Assembly: GCA_002331575.1 (NCBI GenBank)
Contig: DCZG01000059.1
Location: forward strand, 1-21,134
Reading direction: 5' to 3'
From: Atopobium sp. UBA2090
GTDB taxonomy: Bacteria; Actinomycetota; Coriobacteriia; Coriobacteriales; Atopobiaceae
Length of the DNA: 21,134 bases
In this document: positions 11,145-19,266 of the stretch, in pieces
Position numbering within the stretch: the first letter of the stretch is position 1
How the letters are laid out: every line of letters begins with the position of its first letter
Made by a program: the position numbers and the translations under genes
Notes under the pieces: generated by a model
What the model saw: only the letters and a program-made list of their open reading frames with translations
The model's database searches: none
What the model was told of the DNA's origin: nothing

Positions 11145-14087
11145 ATGGCAGATGCCAGCACACCCTATTCCACGCTGAAGGCCGAACTGGCCGTGGGAAC
11201 GACCCATGCGGGATTCACCGTCATCTCCGCGGAGCCCCTGGCGGAAATCTCCGGATGCGCGTACGTGTTCCGCCACGACGCCTCGGGCGCCCGCGCACTG
11301 TGGCTCGCCTGCCCCGACGAGAACAAGTCGTTCGCCATCGCATTCAAGACGCCTCCCGCAGACGACACCGGCGTCTTCCACATCCTCGAGCACTCCGTGC
11401 TCTGCGGCTCCGACTCCTATCCCGTCAAGGAGCCCTTCGTGAACCTGCTCAAGACGTCGATGCAGACGTTCCTGAACGCCCTCACCTTCCCCGACAAGAC
11501 CATGTACCCGGTCGCCTCCACCAACACGGCCGACCTCGAGAACCTCATGGGGGTCTACCTCGACGCCGTGCTCCATCCCGCAATCTACCAGCGCCGGCAC
11601 ATCTTCGAGCAGGAGGGCTGGCACCTCGAGATGGACGGCGAGGACTCTCCGCTGACCTACAACGGCGTGGTCCTCAACGAGATGCGCGGCGCGCTCTCTG
11701 ACCCCGACGACGTCCTCTACCTCGGAGTGGAGCGTGCCCTCTTCCCTGACACGCCCTACCGCTTCGAGTCCGGCGGACACCCCCGCTCCATACCCACGCT
11801 CACCTACGAGCGCTTCCTCGACACGCACGCGCGCCACTATGCGCCGTCCAACTCCTACACCGTGCTCTACGGAGCCCTCGACGTTGATCGCGAGCTCGCC
11901 CTTGTTGACGAGCGGTTCCGCGGGGCGATGCCGCGCGGGGCGGGCGAGCCCAACCCGCTGCCGCTGCAGCCGGCGGTCGCAGCCGGTCTCGCCCGCATCG
12001 ACATGGCAACGACGCCCGAGAACGCCACCGTCGGCCTCGCCTACGTGGTGGGCACCGCCGCCGACCGCGAGCGCGTTCTCGCGACCGACATCCTCCTCGA
12101 CGCGATCGCCGGGTCCAACGAGGCGCCCCTCAAGAGACGCGTCCTCGACGCCGGCCTCGCGGACGACTTTCTCGCCATCCTGATTGACGGGGTGTACCAG
12201 CCTCACCTGCTCTTCCAGCTCAAGGGCGCACGCAAGGGAGTCGCCGAGGAGTTCCGCGCCCTTGTCGAGTCCGTCTGCTCCGAGCTTGCCGACGGCGGAA
12301 TCCCGCGCGACAAGCTCCTCGCCTCGCTCGCCCAGGCCGAGTTCAACCTCCGCGAGGGCGACTGGGGTGGCTATCCCGACGGGGTCGCCCTGTCGATGCA
12401 GGCGATGTCGAGCTGGCTCTACGATGACGACAACCCCTACGACTACCTGCGCTACGAGGAGGCGCTCGCGCACATCAAGGCCGGGCTCGACGACGGCTAC
12501 TTCGAGCGGCTCCTCCGCGAACTCGTCTGCGAGAACCCCCACTCCGCCGAGGTAGAGCTCGTCCCCGTGTCCGAGGACGACGCCGACGGCGAGTCCGCCG
12601 AGCTGGCAGCGAAGCGAGACGCGATGACGCCCGAGGAGCGTCGCCAGGTGATCGACGACGTGGAGGCCCTCCGCGCCGAGCAGGAGCTCCCCGACTCCCC
12701 CGAGGGCCTGGCCACCCTGCCCGTGCTCACGGTCGCCGACATCGACGAGCCCACGCCCGAGCCGCAGCCCACCCGGCCGGACGCGCCGCTCCCCTGCATC
12801 GCTCACGAGCTCGACACCCATCGGATCGACTACGTCTACCACTACTTCGACCTACGTCGGATCGACTTCGGGGAGCTGCCCTACGTGGGCGTGCTCTGCG
12901 ACCTTCTCGGCAAACTCGACACGGCAGATCACACCGCCTCCGACCTCGACACCCTCATCGAGGAGAGTCTCGGCAACCTCGACTTCTTCGTCGAGAGCTA
13001 CATCCACGAGTCAGACCTCCTCAGCTCGCAGCTCTCGCTCGTGGTGGGGGCGAGCGCCCTGTCCGAGAAGGTCGACCGGCTCGCGCGGATCCCGCGCGAG
13101 GTCTGGGCCCGCACGTCGTTCGCCGACACCGCCGACATGCGCGACATCCTCACCCAACGCAGAATCGGCCTCGAGCAGTACTACCTCGGCTCCGGGCACT
13201 CCGCCTCGCTGAGTCGCGTCACCTCGTACTTCGCGTCCGGCTCGCTCGCCTCCGAGCAGGTCTCGGGCATCGACTACTACCTCTTCCTCAAGGACCTTCT
13301 CGCCCACTGGGACGAGCGCGTCGAGGCCCTCTCGACCACGCTCGAGGGTCTCTGCCGGCGCATCTTCTCCTCCGACGCCGTCACGGTGAGCTTCATCGGC
13401 TCGTCCGAGGACCGCGGCAGGTTCTGGGAGACGGGCGGCGAGCTCGGTCTCGTCCCGTGCGACGACACCGCTCACGCGCTCAAGGTCCCCGCACCCGAGG
13501 CCAAGCTGGAGGGCTTCGCGATTCCCGCCGGCGTGAGCTTCGTCTGCCAGGGCTTCTCCCCGTCTGCGGCGGACGCCGGCACGACCGGCACCTGGGAGGT
13601 CGCCTCGCGCGCCCTCTCGCTCGACTACCTCTGGAACGAGGTGCGCGTCAAGGGCGGTGCCTACGGCGTGGGCTTCAGGCGCAGGGCGGAGGGCATTCAC
13701 GCCTTCTGGTCGTACCGCGACCCCTCCGTCGACGCCACGATCGAGCGCTACTCGGGCGCGGCCTCCTGGCTCTCCGGCTGGGACCCCACCCCCGACGAGC
13801 TCTCCGGCTACGTGGTCTCCTCGGTCGCCAGTCACGACGCCCCCGTCAAGCCGCGCGCCCTGGCGCGCCGTCAGGACACGCTCGCCTTCGCGGGCAGGCC
13901 GGACGGATGGCGGGACGCCGTCCGCCAGCAGGAGCTCGCCACAGCCTCCGATGACGTGCGCGCCCTCGCCGCAGTTCTTGCCGCCGGGTCGTGCACCAGC
14001 GGCACCTGCGTCTTCGGCCCGCGCGAGGCCCTCGAGGCCTCGGGGCTCTGCCTCAGGATCGTCGACCTCATCGGCCGGGGTGAGTAG
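11145..14087 (+). CDS. M16C family zinc metallopeptidase (presequence protease PreP-like)
   Basis: 980 residues, the full size of the one-chain M16C peptidases that enclose and degrade short unstructured peptides in a closed chamber. The inverted zinc motif HILEH gives H79, E82 and H83; the third ligand is E179 in VVLNEMRG. Segments such as LCGSDSYPVKEPF, FLNALTFPDKTMYPVAS and the C-terminal YLWNEVRVKGGAYG (the R/Y pair that closes the site) are family hallmarks. No signal peptide, so it acts in the cytosol on peptides, probably for recycling amino acids. The ATG follows GGAGG. It ends 5 bp before the dehydratase gene, suggesting cotranscription; peptide breakdown feeding amino acid fermentation by the dehydratase would make sense but is inference. 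Confidence 0.94.
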   Translation: MADASTPYSTLKAELAVGTTHAGFTVISAEPLAEISGCAYVFRHDASGARALWLACPDENKSFAIAFKTPPADDTGVFHILEHSVLCGSDSYPVKEPFVNLLKTSMQTFLNALTFPDKTMYPVASTNTADLENLMGVYLDAVLHPAIYQRRHIFEQEGWHLEMDGEDSPLTYNGVVLNEMRGALSDPDDVLYLGVERALFPDTPYRFESGGHPRSIPTLTYERFLDTHARHYAPSNSYTVLYGALDVDRELALVDERFRGAMPRGAGEPNPLPLQPAVAAGLARIDMATTPENATVGLAYVVGTAADRERVLATDILLDAIAGSNEAPLKRRVLDAGLADDFLAILIDGVYQPHLLFQLKGARKGVAEEFRALVESVCSELADGGIPRDKLLASLAQAEFNLREGDWGGYPDGVALSMQAMSSWLYDDDNPYDYLRYEEALAHIKAGLDDGYFERLLRELVCENPHSAEVELVPVSEDDADGESAELAAKRDAMTPEERRQVIDDVEALRAEQELPDSPEGLATLPVLTVADIDEPTPEPQPTRPDAPLPCIAHELDTHRIDYVYHYFDLRRIDFGELPYVGVLCDLLGKLDTADHTASDLDTLIEESLGNLDFFVESYIHESDLLSSQLSLVVGASALSEKVDRLARIPREVWARTSFADTADMRDILTQRRIGLEQYYLGSGHSASLSRVTSYFASGSLASEQVSGIDYYLFLKDLLAHWDERVEALSTTLEGLCRRIFSSDAVTVSFIGSSEDRGRFWETGGELGLVPCDDTAHALKVPAPEAKLEGFAIPAGVSFVCQGFSPSAADAGTTGTWEVASRALSLDYLWNEVRVKGGAYGVGFRRRAEGIHAFWSYRDPSVDATIERYSGAASWLSGWDPTPDELSGYVVSSVASHDAPVKPRALARRQDTLAFAGRPDGWRDAVRQQELATASDDVRALAAVLAAGSCTSGTCVFGPREALEASGLCLRIVDLIGRGE

Positions 14088-14092
14088 TAGCC

Positions 14093-15424
14093 GTGGCGAC
14101 CGAATCCATCGGGGATCGCGTGATCGGCTGGTACGGAAACGTCGCCATGGGCAGCATCGACACGAACCCGGACTTCGTGCGCAGATGGCTCATGACCGGC
14201 TTCCGCCTCATGACCGAGAAGGGCAAGATCGCCCCCGACGGCCGCCTCTACCGCTCTGGCCAGATGGGCAACGCGATCTTCATGGACAGCGTCACCCGAG
14301 CGCTCGGCGACAAGGGCGGCGCGGTCTTCACGAGCATCTTCTGCCCCAACGAGATCTTCCATGCCCTCGGGGTGCATCCCGCGACCGCCGAGGCGGTGGC
14401 GTCGTTCGCGAGCGGCGCGCAGGCGGAGTCGGGCTTCATCTCGTTCGCGGAGGGTCGCGGCGTTCCCGAGACGTACTGCTCGTACCATCGCATCCTCATG
14501 GGCATGGCCACCTCGGGCGTCATCTCCCGCCCGCTCATGCTTGCGAGCACCTCGGCGGTCTGCGACGCGAACAACCTCACGTTCAAGACCCTCGCTCGTC
14601 ACTGGGGCTGTGACCACTACTACGTCGACGTCCCCATCGACGTGACGCGCGAGTCCGTCCTCTACGTCGCCGACCAGCTCCGCGAGATGGCGGCCATGGC
14701 GCAGGACTGCTGCCACGCGCGACTCGACGAGGACCGGCTGCTCGAGCTCTGCGCCTGCTCCATGCGCACGGACCGCGACCTCATGCGCACCCTCCCCGCG
14801 CGCCGCGGGCGCTACCTCGCCAACTCCATGACGATCGACGAGATGCAGATGCTCGACCTCCACCTCATGCTCGGCACCCCCGAGGTGGAGCGCATGGTGC
14901 ACCAGATGGCGCAGGACTACAACCAGGCACCGCGCTACGACGGAATCAACCTCGTGTGGGGCCATGTGACGCCCTACTTCGTGCAGCCCATCGCCTCGAG
15001 GCTCAACACGAGCCAGGAGGCGCAGGTCGTCGCCTCGGACATGATGTTCTCGCACATGCCGCCCGACGAGGGGACGTTCTTCTCGGCCGAGAGGCCCTAC
15101 GAGTTCATGGCCGAACGCGTGGTGCGGAACTGCTTCAACGGACCCGCCACGAGACGAGCCGAGACCCTGAGGCGGCTTGCCGACGCCACCGACGCTGACG
15201 CCGTGGTCTTCTTCTGCCATTGGGGCTGCAAGCAGACCGCGGGGGCGGCGCAGGTCGTCCGTCAGGTGCTCGAGGACGCGGGCTACCCCGTGCTCGTGCT
15301 CGACGGCGACGCCTGCGACCGAGCCAACTGCATGGAGGGCCAGATGGGGACGCGCTTCTCGGCGTTCCTCGAGATGGTCGGCGCGCAGAGGGAGGAGAGG
15401 CGGCTTGAGCGAAGCATCAGGTAG
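14093..15424 (+). CDS. 2-hydroxyacyl-CoA dehydratase family subunit (HgdB/FldC-like)
   Basis: 443-residue subunit of the 2-hydroxyacyl-CoA dehydratase family, iron-sulfur enzymes that remove water from 2-hydroxyacyl-CoA by a ketyl-radical route, used in anaerobic fermentation of amino acids. Candidate cluster or active-site cysteines include those in SIFCPNEIF, STSAVCDAN, and the near-invariant FFCHWGCKQTAGAAQ. The C-terminal LVLDGDACDRANCMEGQ matches the family LDGD...EGQ block. Translation starts at GTG 14093 after GGGGTGAG, five bases beyond the M16C stop. The next gene overlaps its end and supplies a second subunit fused to the activator. Double-cubane reductases (YjiM type) share this fold, so dehydration versus another hard reduction cannot be decided. 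Confidence 0.9.
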   Translation: MATESIGDRVIGWYGNVAMGSIDTNPDFVRRWLMTGFRLMTEKGKIAPDGRLYRSGQMGNAIFMDSVTRALGDKGGAVFTSIFCPNEIFHALGVHPATAEAVASFASGAQAESGFISFAEGRGVPETYCSYHRILMGMATSGVISRPLMLASTSAVCDANNLTFKTLARHWGCDHYYVDVPIDVTRESVLYVADQLREMAAMAQDCCHARLDEDRLLELCACSMRTDRDLMRTLPARRGRYLANSMTIDEMQMLDLHLMLGTPEVERMVHQMAQDYNQAPRYDGINLVWGHVTPYFVQPIASRLNTSQEAQVVASDMMFSHMPPDEGTFFSAERPYEFMAERVVRNCFNGPATRRAETLRRLADATDADAVVFFCHWGCKQTAGAAQVVRQVLEDAGYPVLVLDGDACDRANCMEGQMGTRFSAFLEMVGAQREERRLERSIR

Positions 15425-17159
15425 GCGCGGGCGCGAGGGGCACATCGTGCTCTACGCCTGCAAGTACACCCCCGTCGAGCTGCTCCGTGGTTTCGGCGCG
15501 ACCTGCGAGCTCGCCGAGACGGACGTCTCGTCGTTCGACGAGGCCGACCGACTCGCCCACGCCAACCTCTGCGGCTACGGCAAGGCGCTCATCGAGCGAA
15601 TGATGGCATCCGACGCCCACGAGGTCGTGCTCGTGAGCTGCTGCGACGTCGTGCGCCGTGTGTATGACGTGCTCGCGCGCGAGGGCAGGCTCGACTTCCT
15701 GTACCTTCTCGACCTCCCCCACAAGCGTGGCGAGGCGGAGCGGAGGCTCCTCAGGGAGCGCCTCGCAGATCTTGCCCGGAGCTACTCCGCGTACGCGGGC
15801 ACGAGCTTCGACGCGGGCCTCGCGCTCGCGGGCGTCGAGCCCTTCGTCCCGCGGACCGACCCACGCGTCACGCTCCTCGGTGCGCACGCGACGCCGCCGC
15901 TCCTCGAGGCCGTCGAGCGCGACCTCGGAGGCGCCGTGGAGAACGCCACGTGCACGAACCGCCAGCTCCTCGTGTCACCCCCGCCCGAGCTCGCGCGGGC
16001 GACGTCCGAATCTGGCTGCGACGCCTGCGAGGGGCGCGTCGGTGCGGACCCCCTCGAGGCCTTCCTCGACTGGTACGTCGGGGCGCTCCTCGACCAGACG
16101 CCCTGCATGCGCATGGACGACGTCGCCGCCCGGGAGGCGCTTCGCGGCGGGACCGGCCGGCGGGGCATCGTCTACCACACCATGAAGTTCTGCGACTACT
16201 ACGGCTTCGAGTACGGCGAGGCCGCGAGGGAGGGGGATGTCCCCATGGTCAAGATCGAGACGGATGGCACGTCACAGAGCGCCGGCCAGCTTCACACGAG
16301 GCTCGAGGCCTTCGGCGAGACGCTGCACGGGACCGAGGTCGCCCACGAGGTCGCGGCGAAGCGGGGCGCCGGCACGCGCGGAACCTACGTGATGGGCGTC
16401 GACTCCGGGTCCACCTCGACCGACGCGGCGATCGTCGACGGAGAGGGACGCATCGTCGCCTCCGTCATCCTCCCGACGGGAGCCAGGGCGAGCGAGTCCG
16501 CCGCGCGAGCGAAGGCCGAGGTGCTCGAGCGCGCCGGCCTCGAGGAGACCGACATGACGCTCAAGGTCTCGACGGGCTACGGGCGAGACGCGATTCCCGG
16601 CATGGACACCTCCATCACCGAGATCACCTGCCATGCGCGCGGCGCGCACGAGCTCGCGCCCGACGTCCGCTCGGTCATCGACATCGGCGGCCAGGACTCC
16701 AAGGTCATCCACCTCTCGCCCACGGGCGAGGTCGTGAACTTCGTCATGAACGACAAGTGCGCCGCAGGTACCGGCAGGTTCATGGAGGCCATGGCACGCG
16801 TCATGGAGATGTCGCTCGACGACTTCTGCCGCACGGGCATGGCGTGGAAGCACGACGTGCGCATCTCCAGCATGTGCACCGTCTTCGCCGAGAGCGAGGT
16901 CGTCTCGCTCGTGGCAGACGACACGCCCACCGCTGACATCATCCACGGGCTGGACGAGTCCGTGGCGCGCAAGACCGCCACGCTCGCGCACCGCGTGAAC
17001 GCCGAGCCCCCCTACCTCATGACGGGCGGGGTCGCCCAGAACGAGGGCGTGGTCAAGGCGCTGACGGACGTGCTCGGCGCGGAGGTGCGCACCCATCCCG
17101 ACTCGCAGCTCTGCGGTGCCATCGGAGCCGCCCTGCTCGGACTCGAGTCGCTGCGCTAG
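15405..17159 (+). CDS. Fusion: 2-hydroxyacyl-CoA dehydratase-like subunit + BadF/HgdC ATPase activator
   Basis: 584 residues, two modules. Residues about 15-310 resemble a second dehydratase subunit (YACKYTPVELLRGFGA, VSCCDVVRRVYD, CTNRQLL, several Cys). Residues about 328-584 are the ASKHA-fold activator that uses ATP to inject one low-potential electron: GVDSGSTSTDAAIVD (332 on), STGYGRD, VIDIGGQDSK, and the two cysteines of the bridging [4Fe-4S] cluster, C452 in NDKCAAGTGRF and C491 in SSMCTVFAESE. In known systems activator and subunits are separate proteins. The chosen start is TTG 15405, five bases after GGAGGAGAGG and overlapping the previous gene by 20 bp; GTG 15447 after GAGGGG is the alternative (570 residues). 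Tight coupling to the upstream subunit implies one complex. The acyl-CoA substrate is unknown. Confidence 0.9.
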   Translation: MSEASGRRGREGHIVLYACKYTPVELLRGFGATCELAETDVSSFDEADRLAHANLCGYGKALIERMMASDAHEVVLVSCCDVVRRVYDVLAREGRLDFLYLLDLPHKRGEAERRLLRERLADLARSYSAYAGTSFDAGLALAGVEPFVPRTDPRVTLLGAHATPPLLEAVERDLGGAVENATCTNRQLLVSPPPELARATSESGCDACEGRVGADPLEAFLDWYVGALLDQTPCMRMDDVAAREALRGGTGRRGIVYHTMKFCDYYGFEYGEAAREGDVPMVKIETDGTSQSAGQLHTRLEAFGETLHGTEVAHEVAAKRGAGTRGTYVMGVDSGSTSTDAAIVDGEGRIVASVILPTGARASESAARAKAEVLERAGLEETDMTLKVSTGYGRDAIPGMDTSITEITCHARGAHELAPDVRSVIDIGGQDSKVIHLSPTGEVVNFVMNDKCAAGTGRFMEAMARVMEMSLDDFCRTGMAWKHDVRISSMCTVFAESEVVSLVADDTPTADIIHGLDESVARKTATLAHRVNAEPPYLMTGGVAQNEGVVKALTDVLGAEVRTHPDSQLCGAIGAALLGLESLR

Positions 17160-17198
17160 CCGACGGCGGGCGCCGTTGGCAGATTCGTCTTAGGGTGT

Positions 17199-17217
17199 CC
17201 CTTTGGCTGCCAAAGGG
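17199..17217. repeat. Short palindrome downstream of the dehydratase operon
   Basis: CCCTTTGGC (17199-17207), T, GCCAAAGGG (17209-17217): a perfect 9-bp inverted repeat. A nearby CTCCTTTGGCA repeats part of the arm. It lacks a U tract, so it is a weak terminator candidate. The words CCTTTGGC and GGCGTT also occur in the array at 3931-4235, hinting at a related family. Confidence 0.55.
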
Positions 17218-17259
17218 CGTTGGCTCCTTTGGCAGGTGGGGCGGCCGTGGCAGGCGGGT

Positions 17260-17277
17260 CTTTATCTTGCCTTAATC
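17260..17277 (+). promoter_or_regulatory. Putative KdpE-type site 1: 11-bp-period direct repeat
   Basis: CTTTATC (17260-17266) and CTTAATC (17271-17277) are spaced by exactly 11 bp, one DNA turn, as in sites bound by OmpR/PhoB-family dimers. It is the distal of two such pairs before the small membrane protein gene. Confidence 0.5.
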
Positions 17278-17290
17278 TCAGCGCGGCGAC

Positions 17291-17308
17291 CTTCATCCCC
17301 TTTTTATC
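17291..17308 (+). promoter_or_regulatory. Putative KdpE-type site 2: 11-bp-period direct repeat
   Basis: CTTCATC (17291-17297) and TTTTATC (17302-17308) again sit 11 bp apart. The pair ends 10 bases before a TTAAAT hexamer (17319-17324), the layout of PhoB-activated promoters where the regulator replaces the -35. Confidence 0.5.
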
Positions 17309-17318
17309 CGCTCGGACC

Positions 17319-17324
17319 TTAAAT
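17319..17324 (+). promoter_or_regulatory. Candidate -10 of the small membrane protein gene
   Basis: TTAAAT lies 10 bases after the second direct-repeat pair and about 32 bases before the start codon. There is no consensus -35; the repeats occupy that position, which suggests an activator-dependent promoter. Confidence 0.4.
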
Positions 17325-17356
17325 GGTCTTAGCAGACGAGAGAAAGGGGTACCGAG

Positions 17357-17548
17357 ATGCAGACGAGCGTCATGGCAATGGATGGTTGCATGGGTACGCA
17401 AGGAAGCGACGGGCGCCCCGACCGTAGGCACGAGAGCGACACCGACCAGAACATCGACTCCCTGTTCCTCAGCCCCAAGCTCGCCATCGCGATTCTCGTG
17501 TTCCTCGCGATCGTCACCATTCTCAGCGTATGGTCGATGATGGCATAG
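17357..17548 (+). CDS. Small single-pass membrane protein (63 aa), unknown function
   Basis: A 63-residue protein with a polar, partly acidic N-terminal half (GRPDRRHESDTDQNIDS) and one strong hydrophobic segment near the C-terminus (residues about 42-62, LAIAILVFLAIVTILSVWSM). It would insert as one membrane helix with little beyond it. AGGGG lies eight bases before the ATG, and the second half uses the same C/G-ending codons as its neighbours, which supports a real gene. It is preceded by predicted KdpE-type sites and followed by a terminator, then the KdpD-like kinase. KdpF is also a single-helix peptide next to Kdp genes but is about 30 residues, and no clear similarity is visible. A role as helper or inhibitor of the nearby P-type ATPase or kinase is speculation. 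Confidence 0.7.
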   Translation: MQTSVMAMDGCMGTQGSDGRPDRRHESDTDQNIDSLFLSPKLAIAILVFLAIVTILSVWSMMA

Positions 17549-17582
17549 GCATCCGACAGGCACCCACACATTCACCCCTCAG

Positions 17583-17640
17583 CCAAGACCCCGGACGTCG
17601 GACCTCATTCCGACATCTGGGGTCTTGGACCTTTCTTCCC
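17583..17640 (+). terminator. Strong terminator between the small membrane gene and the sensor kinase
   Basis: Outer stem CCAAGACCCC (17583-17592) with GGGGTCTTGG (17619-17628), inner stem GTCGGA (17597-17602) with TCCGAC (17609-17614), followed by ACCTTTCTTCCCC. The small gene is thus likely made as its own abundant short transcript, with the kinase expressed by read-through or from its own promoter (a TATCAT hexamer at 17651-17656 is a candidate -10). Confidence 0.85.
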
Positions 17641-17688
17641 CGCAAGCGGCTATCATCTTCTGTCGGCAATCGACAGGGAGGGACGAGC

Positions 17689-19266
17689 ATGACGGTGGGT
17701 AACGCGTTGCATCTCGACCTCTCCTCCCTCGAGGAGAAGCTCAATCTCTGGACCAGGCACGCTCGGGTGTCCACCGAGATACTGCGCGCCGTCGGGATCA
17801 TGGTCGTCGTCACCGCGATGTCCATGCTGCTCGACAACCTGGGCTTCACCGAGACGAGCATCGTCATCACCTACGTCCTCGGCGTCCTCGTCATCGCGCT
17901 CGTCACCTCCCGGCGCATCTACTGCCTCGTCGCGTCGATCCTGAGCGTCGTGGCCTTCAACTTCTTCTTCACGACGCCGCGCTACTCCCTCCTCGTCTGG
18001 GGTCCCGAGTACCCGGGCACCTTCCTCGTGATGTTCGTCGTCGGGCTTCTCGCCAGCACGCTCGCCATGCGTCTCCGCGAGCAGGCCGAGGCCGCCCAGG
18101 AGGCGTCCCGACGTCTGCAGGTCCTCCTCAGCACCGACCAGCTGCTGTCAGACTGCGGCGATGCCGAGCAGATCGTCCACGTCATCGGAAGCCAGCTCGA
18201 GGCGCTGCTCAAGAAGGACGTCGTGTGGTACTCGGTCGAGGGAGACAGACTCGGTCCCTCTCGTCTGATCTCCCCAGGCGGTGGGTCTGCCCTCGCCGAC
18301 GAGCCGTCGATTGCGAGGAGGGCGCTCGTGAACCTCTCGCCCGCGGGGGCAGGCTCGTCCTCCTTCAGTGCCGCACAGGGGTTCTACCTGCCTGTCCACA
18401 CGCCCAACGAGACGTTCGGGGTCGTGGGCATCATGTCCTGCGGGGAGGCCCTCGACGAGGAGGAGCAGGCGACCTGTCTCTCCGTGGTCGGCGAGGCGGC
18501 CATCGCGCTCGAGCGCGAGCGGGCGATCCGCGAGCGAGAGGAGGCGGCGGTCCTTGCAAAGAACGAGCAGCTCAGAGCCAATCTGCTGAGGTCGATCTCG
18601 CATGATCTCAGGACTCCCCTGACTGCCATCTCCGGCAATGCCGACATCCTGCTCACCGCGCCCGAATCACTCTCCGAGGCGAGCAAGACCAAGCTGATCG
18701 CCGACATCTACGATGACGCCCAGTGGCTCAACGGCACCGTGGAGAACCTCCTCACCGTGACCAAGCTCGAGGACGGCAACGTCCGTCTCACGCTCACCTG
18801 CGAGGTCGTCGACGACATCATCGACGAGGCGCTCCGCCACGTGAGCGCCGACGCCTCGCGCCACGAGATCACCGTCGAGCACAACGACGACCTGCTCCTC
18901 GCGAGAATGGACGTCCACCTCATCGTCCAGGTGATCGTCAACCTCGTCAACAACGCCATCTCCCACACCCCGGCGGGCTCCCACATCGCGATCTCCGACC
19001 GGCGGGAGGACGAGTTCGTGAGCATCAGCGTCTCCGATGACGGCCCCGGAGTCCCCGAGACGGAGAAGGACCGCATCTTCGACCTCTTCTATACCACGGG
19101 GGGCAGCCTCTCGGACGGCAACAAGGGGGTCGGCCTCGGGCTCGCACTCTGTCGCGCCGTCGTCGAGGCCCATGGGGGTATCATCACGGTTGGCGACAAC
19201 GCGCCGCATGGCGCCGTCTTCCGCTTCACGCTGCCCGCAGAGGAGGTCCCGACTGATGGCGAGTAG
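17689..19266 (+). CDS. KdpD-like sensor histidine kinase lacking the N-terminal KdpD/USP region
   Basis: 525 residues. Four membrane helices (about 31-48, 57-74, 77-95, 107-127) form a DUF4118-type sensor module, followed by a GAF-like region (about 145-280), the dimerisation domain with phospho-accepting H305 in SISHDLRTPL, and an ATPase domain with N box VNNAISHTP (421-428), SDDGPGVPE and GVGLGLALCR. This equals the C-terminal part of E. coli KdpD (894 residues), while the cytosolic KdpD and USP domains are absent. ATG 17689 follows GGGAGGGAC; an upstream in-frame ATG at 17530 lies inside the small gene and reads through the terminator, so it is rejected. The stop overlaps the regulator start by 11 bp. 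Its stimulus is probably low K+, turgor or ionic stress, by family analogy. Confidence 0.92.
   Translation: MTVGNALHLDLSSLEEKLNLWTRHARVSTEILRAVGIMVVVTAMSMLLDNLGFTETSIVITYVLGVLVIALVTSRRIYCLVASILSVVAFNFFFTTPRYSLLVWGPEYPGTFLVMFVVGLLASTLAMRLREQAEAAQEASRRLQVLLSTDQLLSDCGDAEQIVHVIGSQLEALLKKDVVWYSVEGDRLGPSRLISPGGGSALADEPSIARRALVNLSPAGAGSSSFSAAQGFYLPVHTPNETFGVVGIMSCGEALDEEEQATCLSVVGEAAIALERERAIREREEAAVLAKNEQLRANLLRSISHDLRTPLTAISGNADILLTAPESLSEASKTKLIADIYDDAQWLNGTVENLLTVTKLEDGNVRLTLTCEVVDDIIDEALRHVSADASRHEITVEHNDDLLLARMDVHLIVQVIVNLVNNAISHTPAGSHIAISDRREDEFVSISVSDDGPGVPETEKDRIFDLFYTTGGSLSDGNKGVGLGLALCRAVVEAHGGIITVGDNAPHGAVFRFTLPAEEVPTDGE

Noticed and set aside
13871..15445. 524-residue open frame on the minus strand opposite the dehydratase gene
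   Set aside because: Composition is His/Arg/Val/Glu rich with no family motifs, and the plus strand encodes a well-supported protein. The same applies to long minus-strand frames at 2385-4016, 11019-12842 and 16272-17096, and to the plus-strand frame at 847-2238 opposite sucrose phosphorylase.
17357..17548. Calling the small gene kdpF
   Set aside because: KdpF is about 30 residues and precedes kdpA. Here the protein is twice as long with a polar N-terminal half and no kdpABC genes follow in the window.
17530..17688. Upstream start for the sensor kinase at 17530
   Set aside because: It lies within the small membrane gene and would translate through a strong terminator hairpin; ATG 17689 has GGGAGG.
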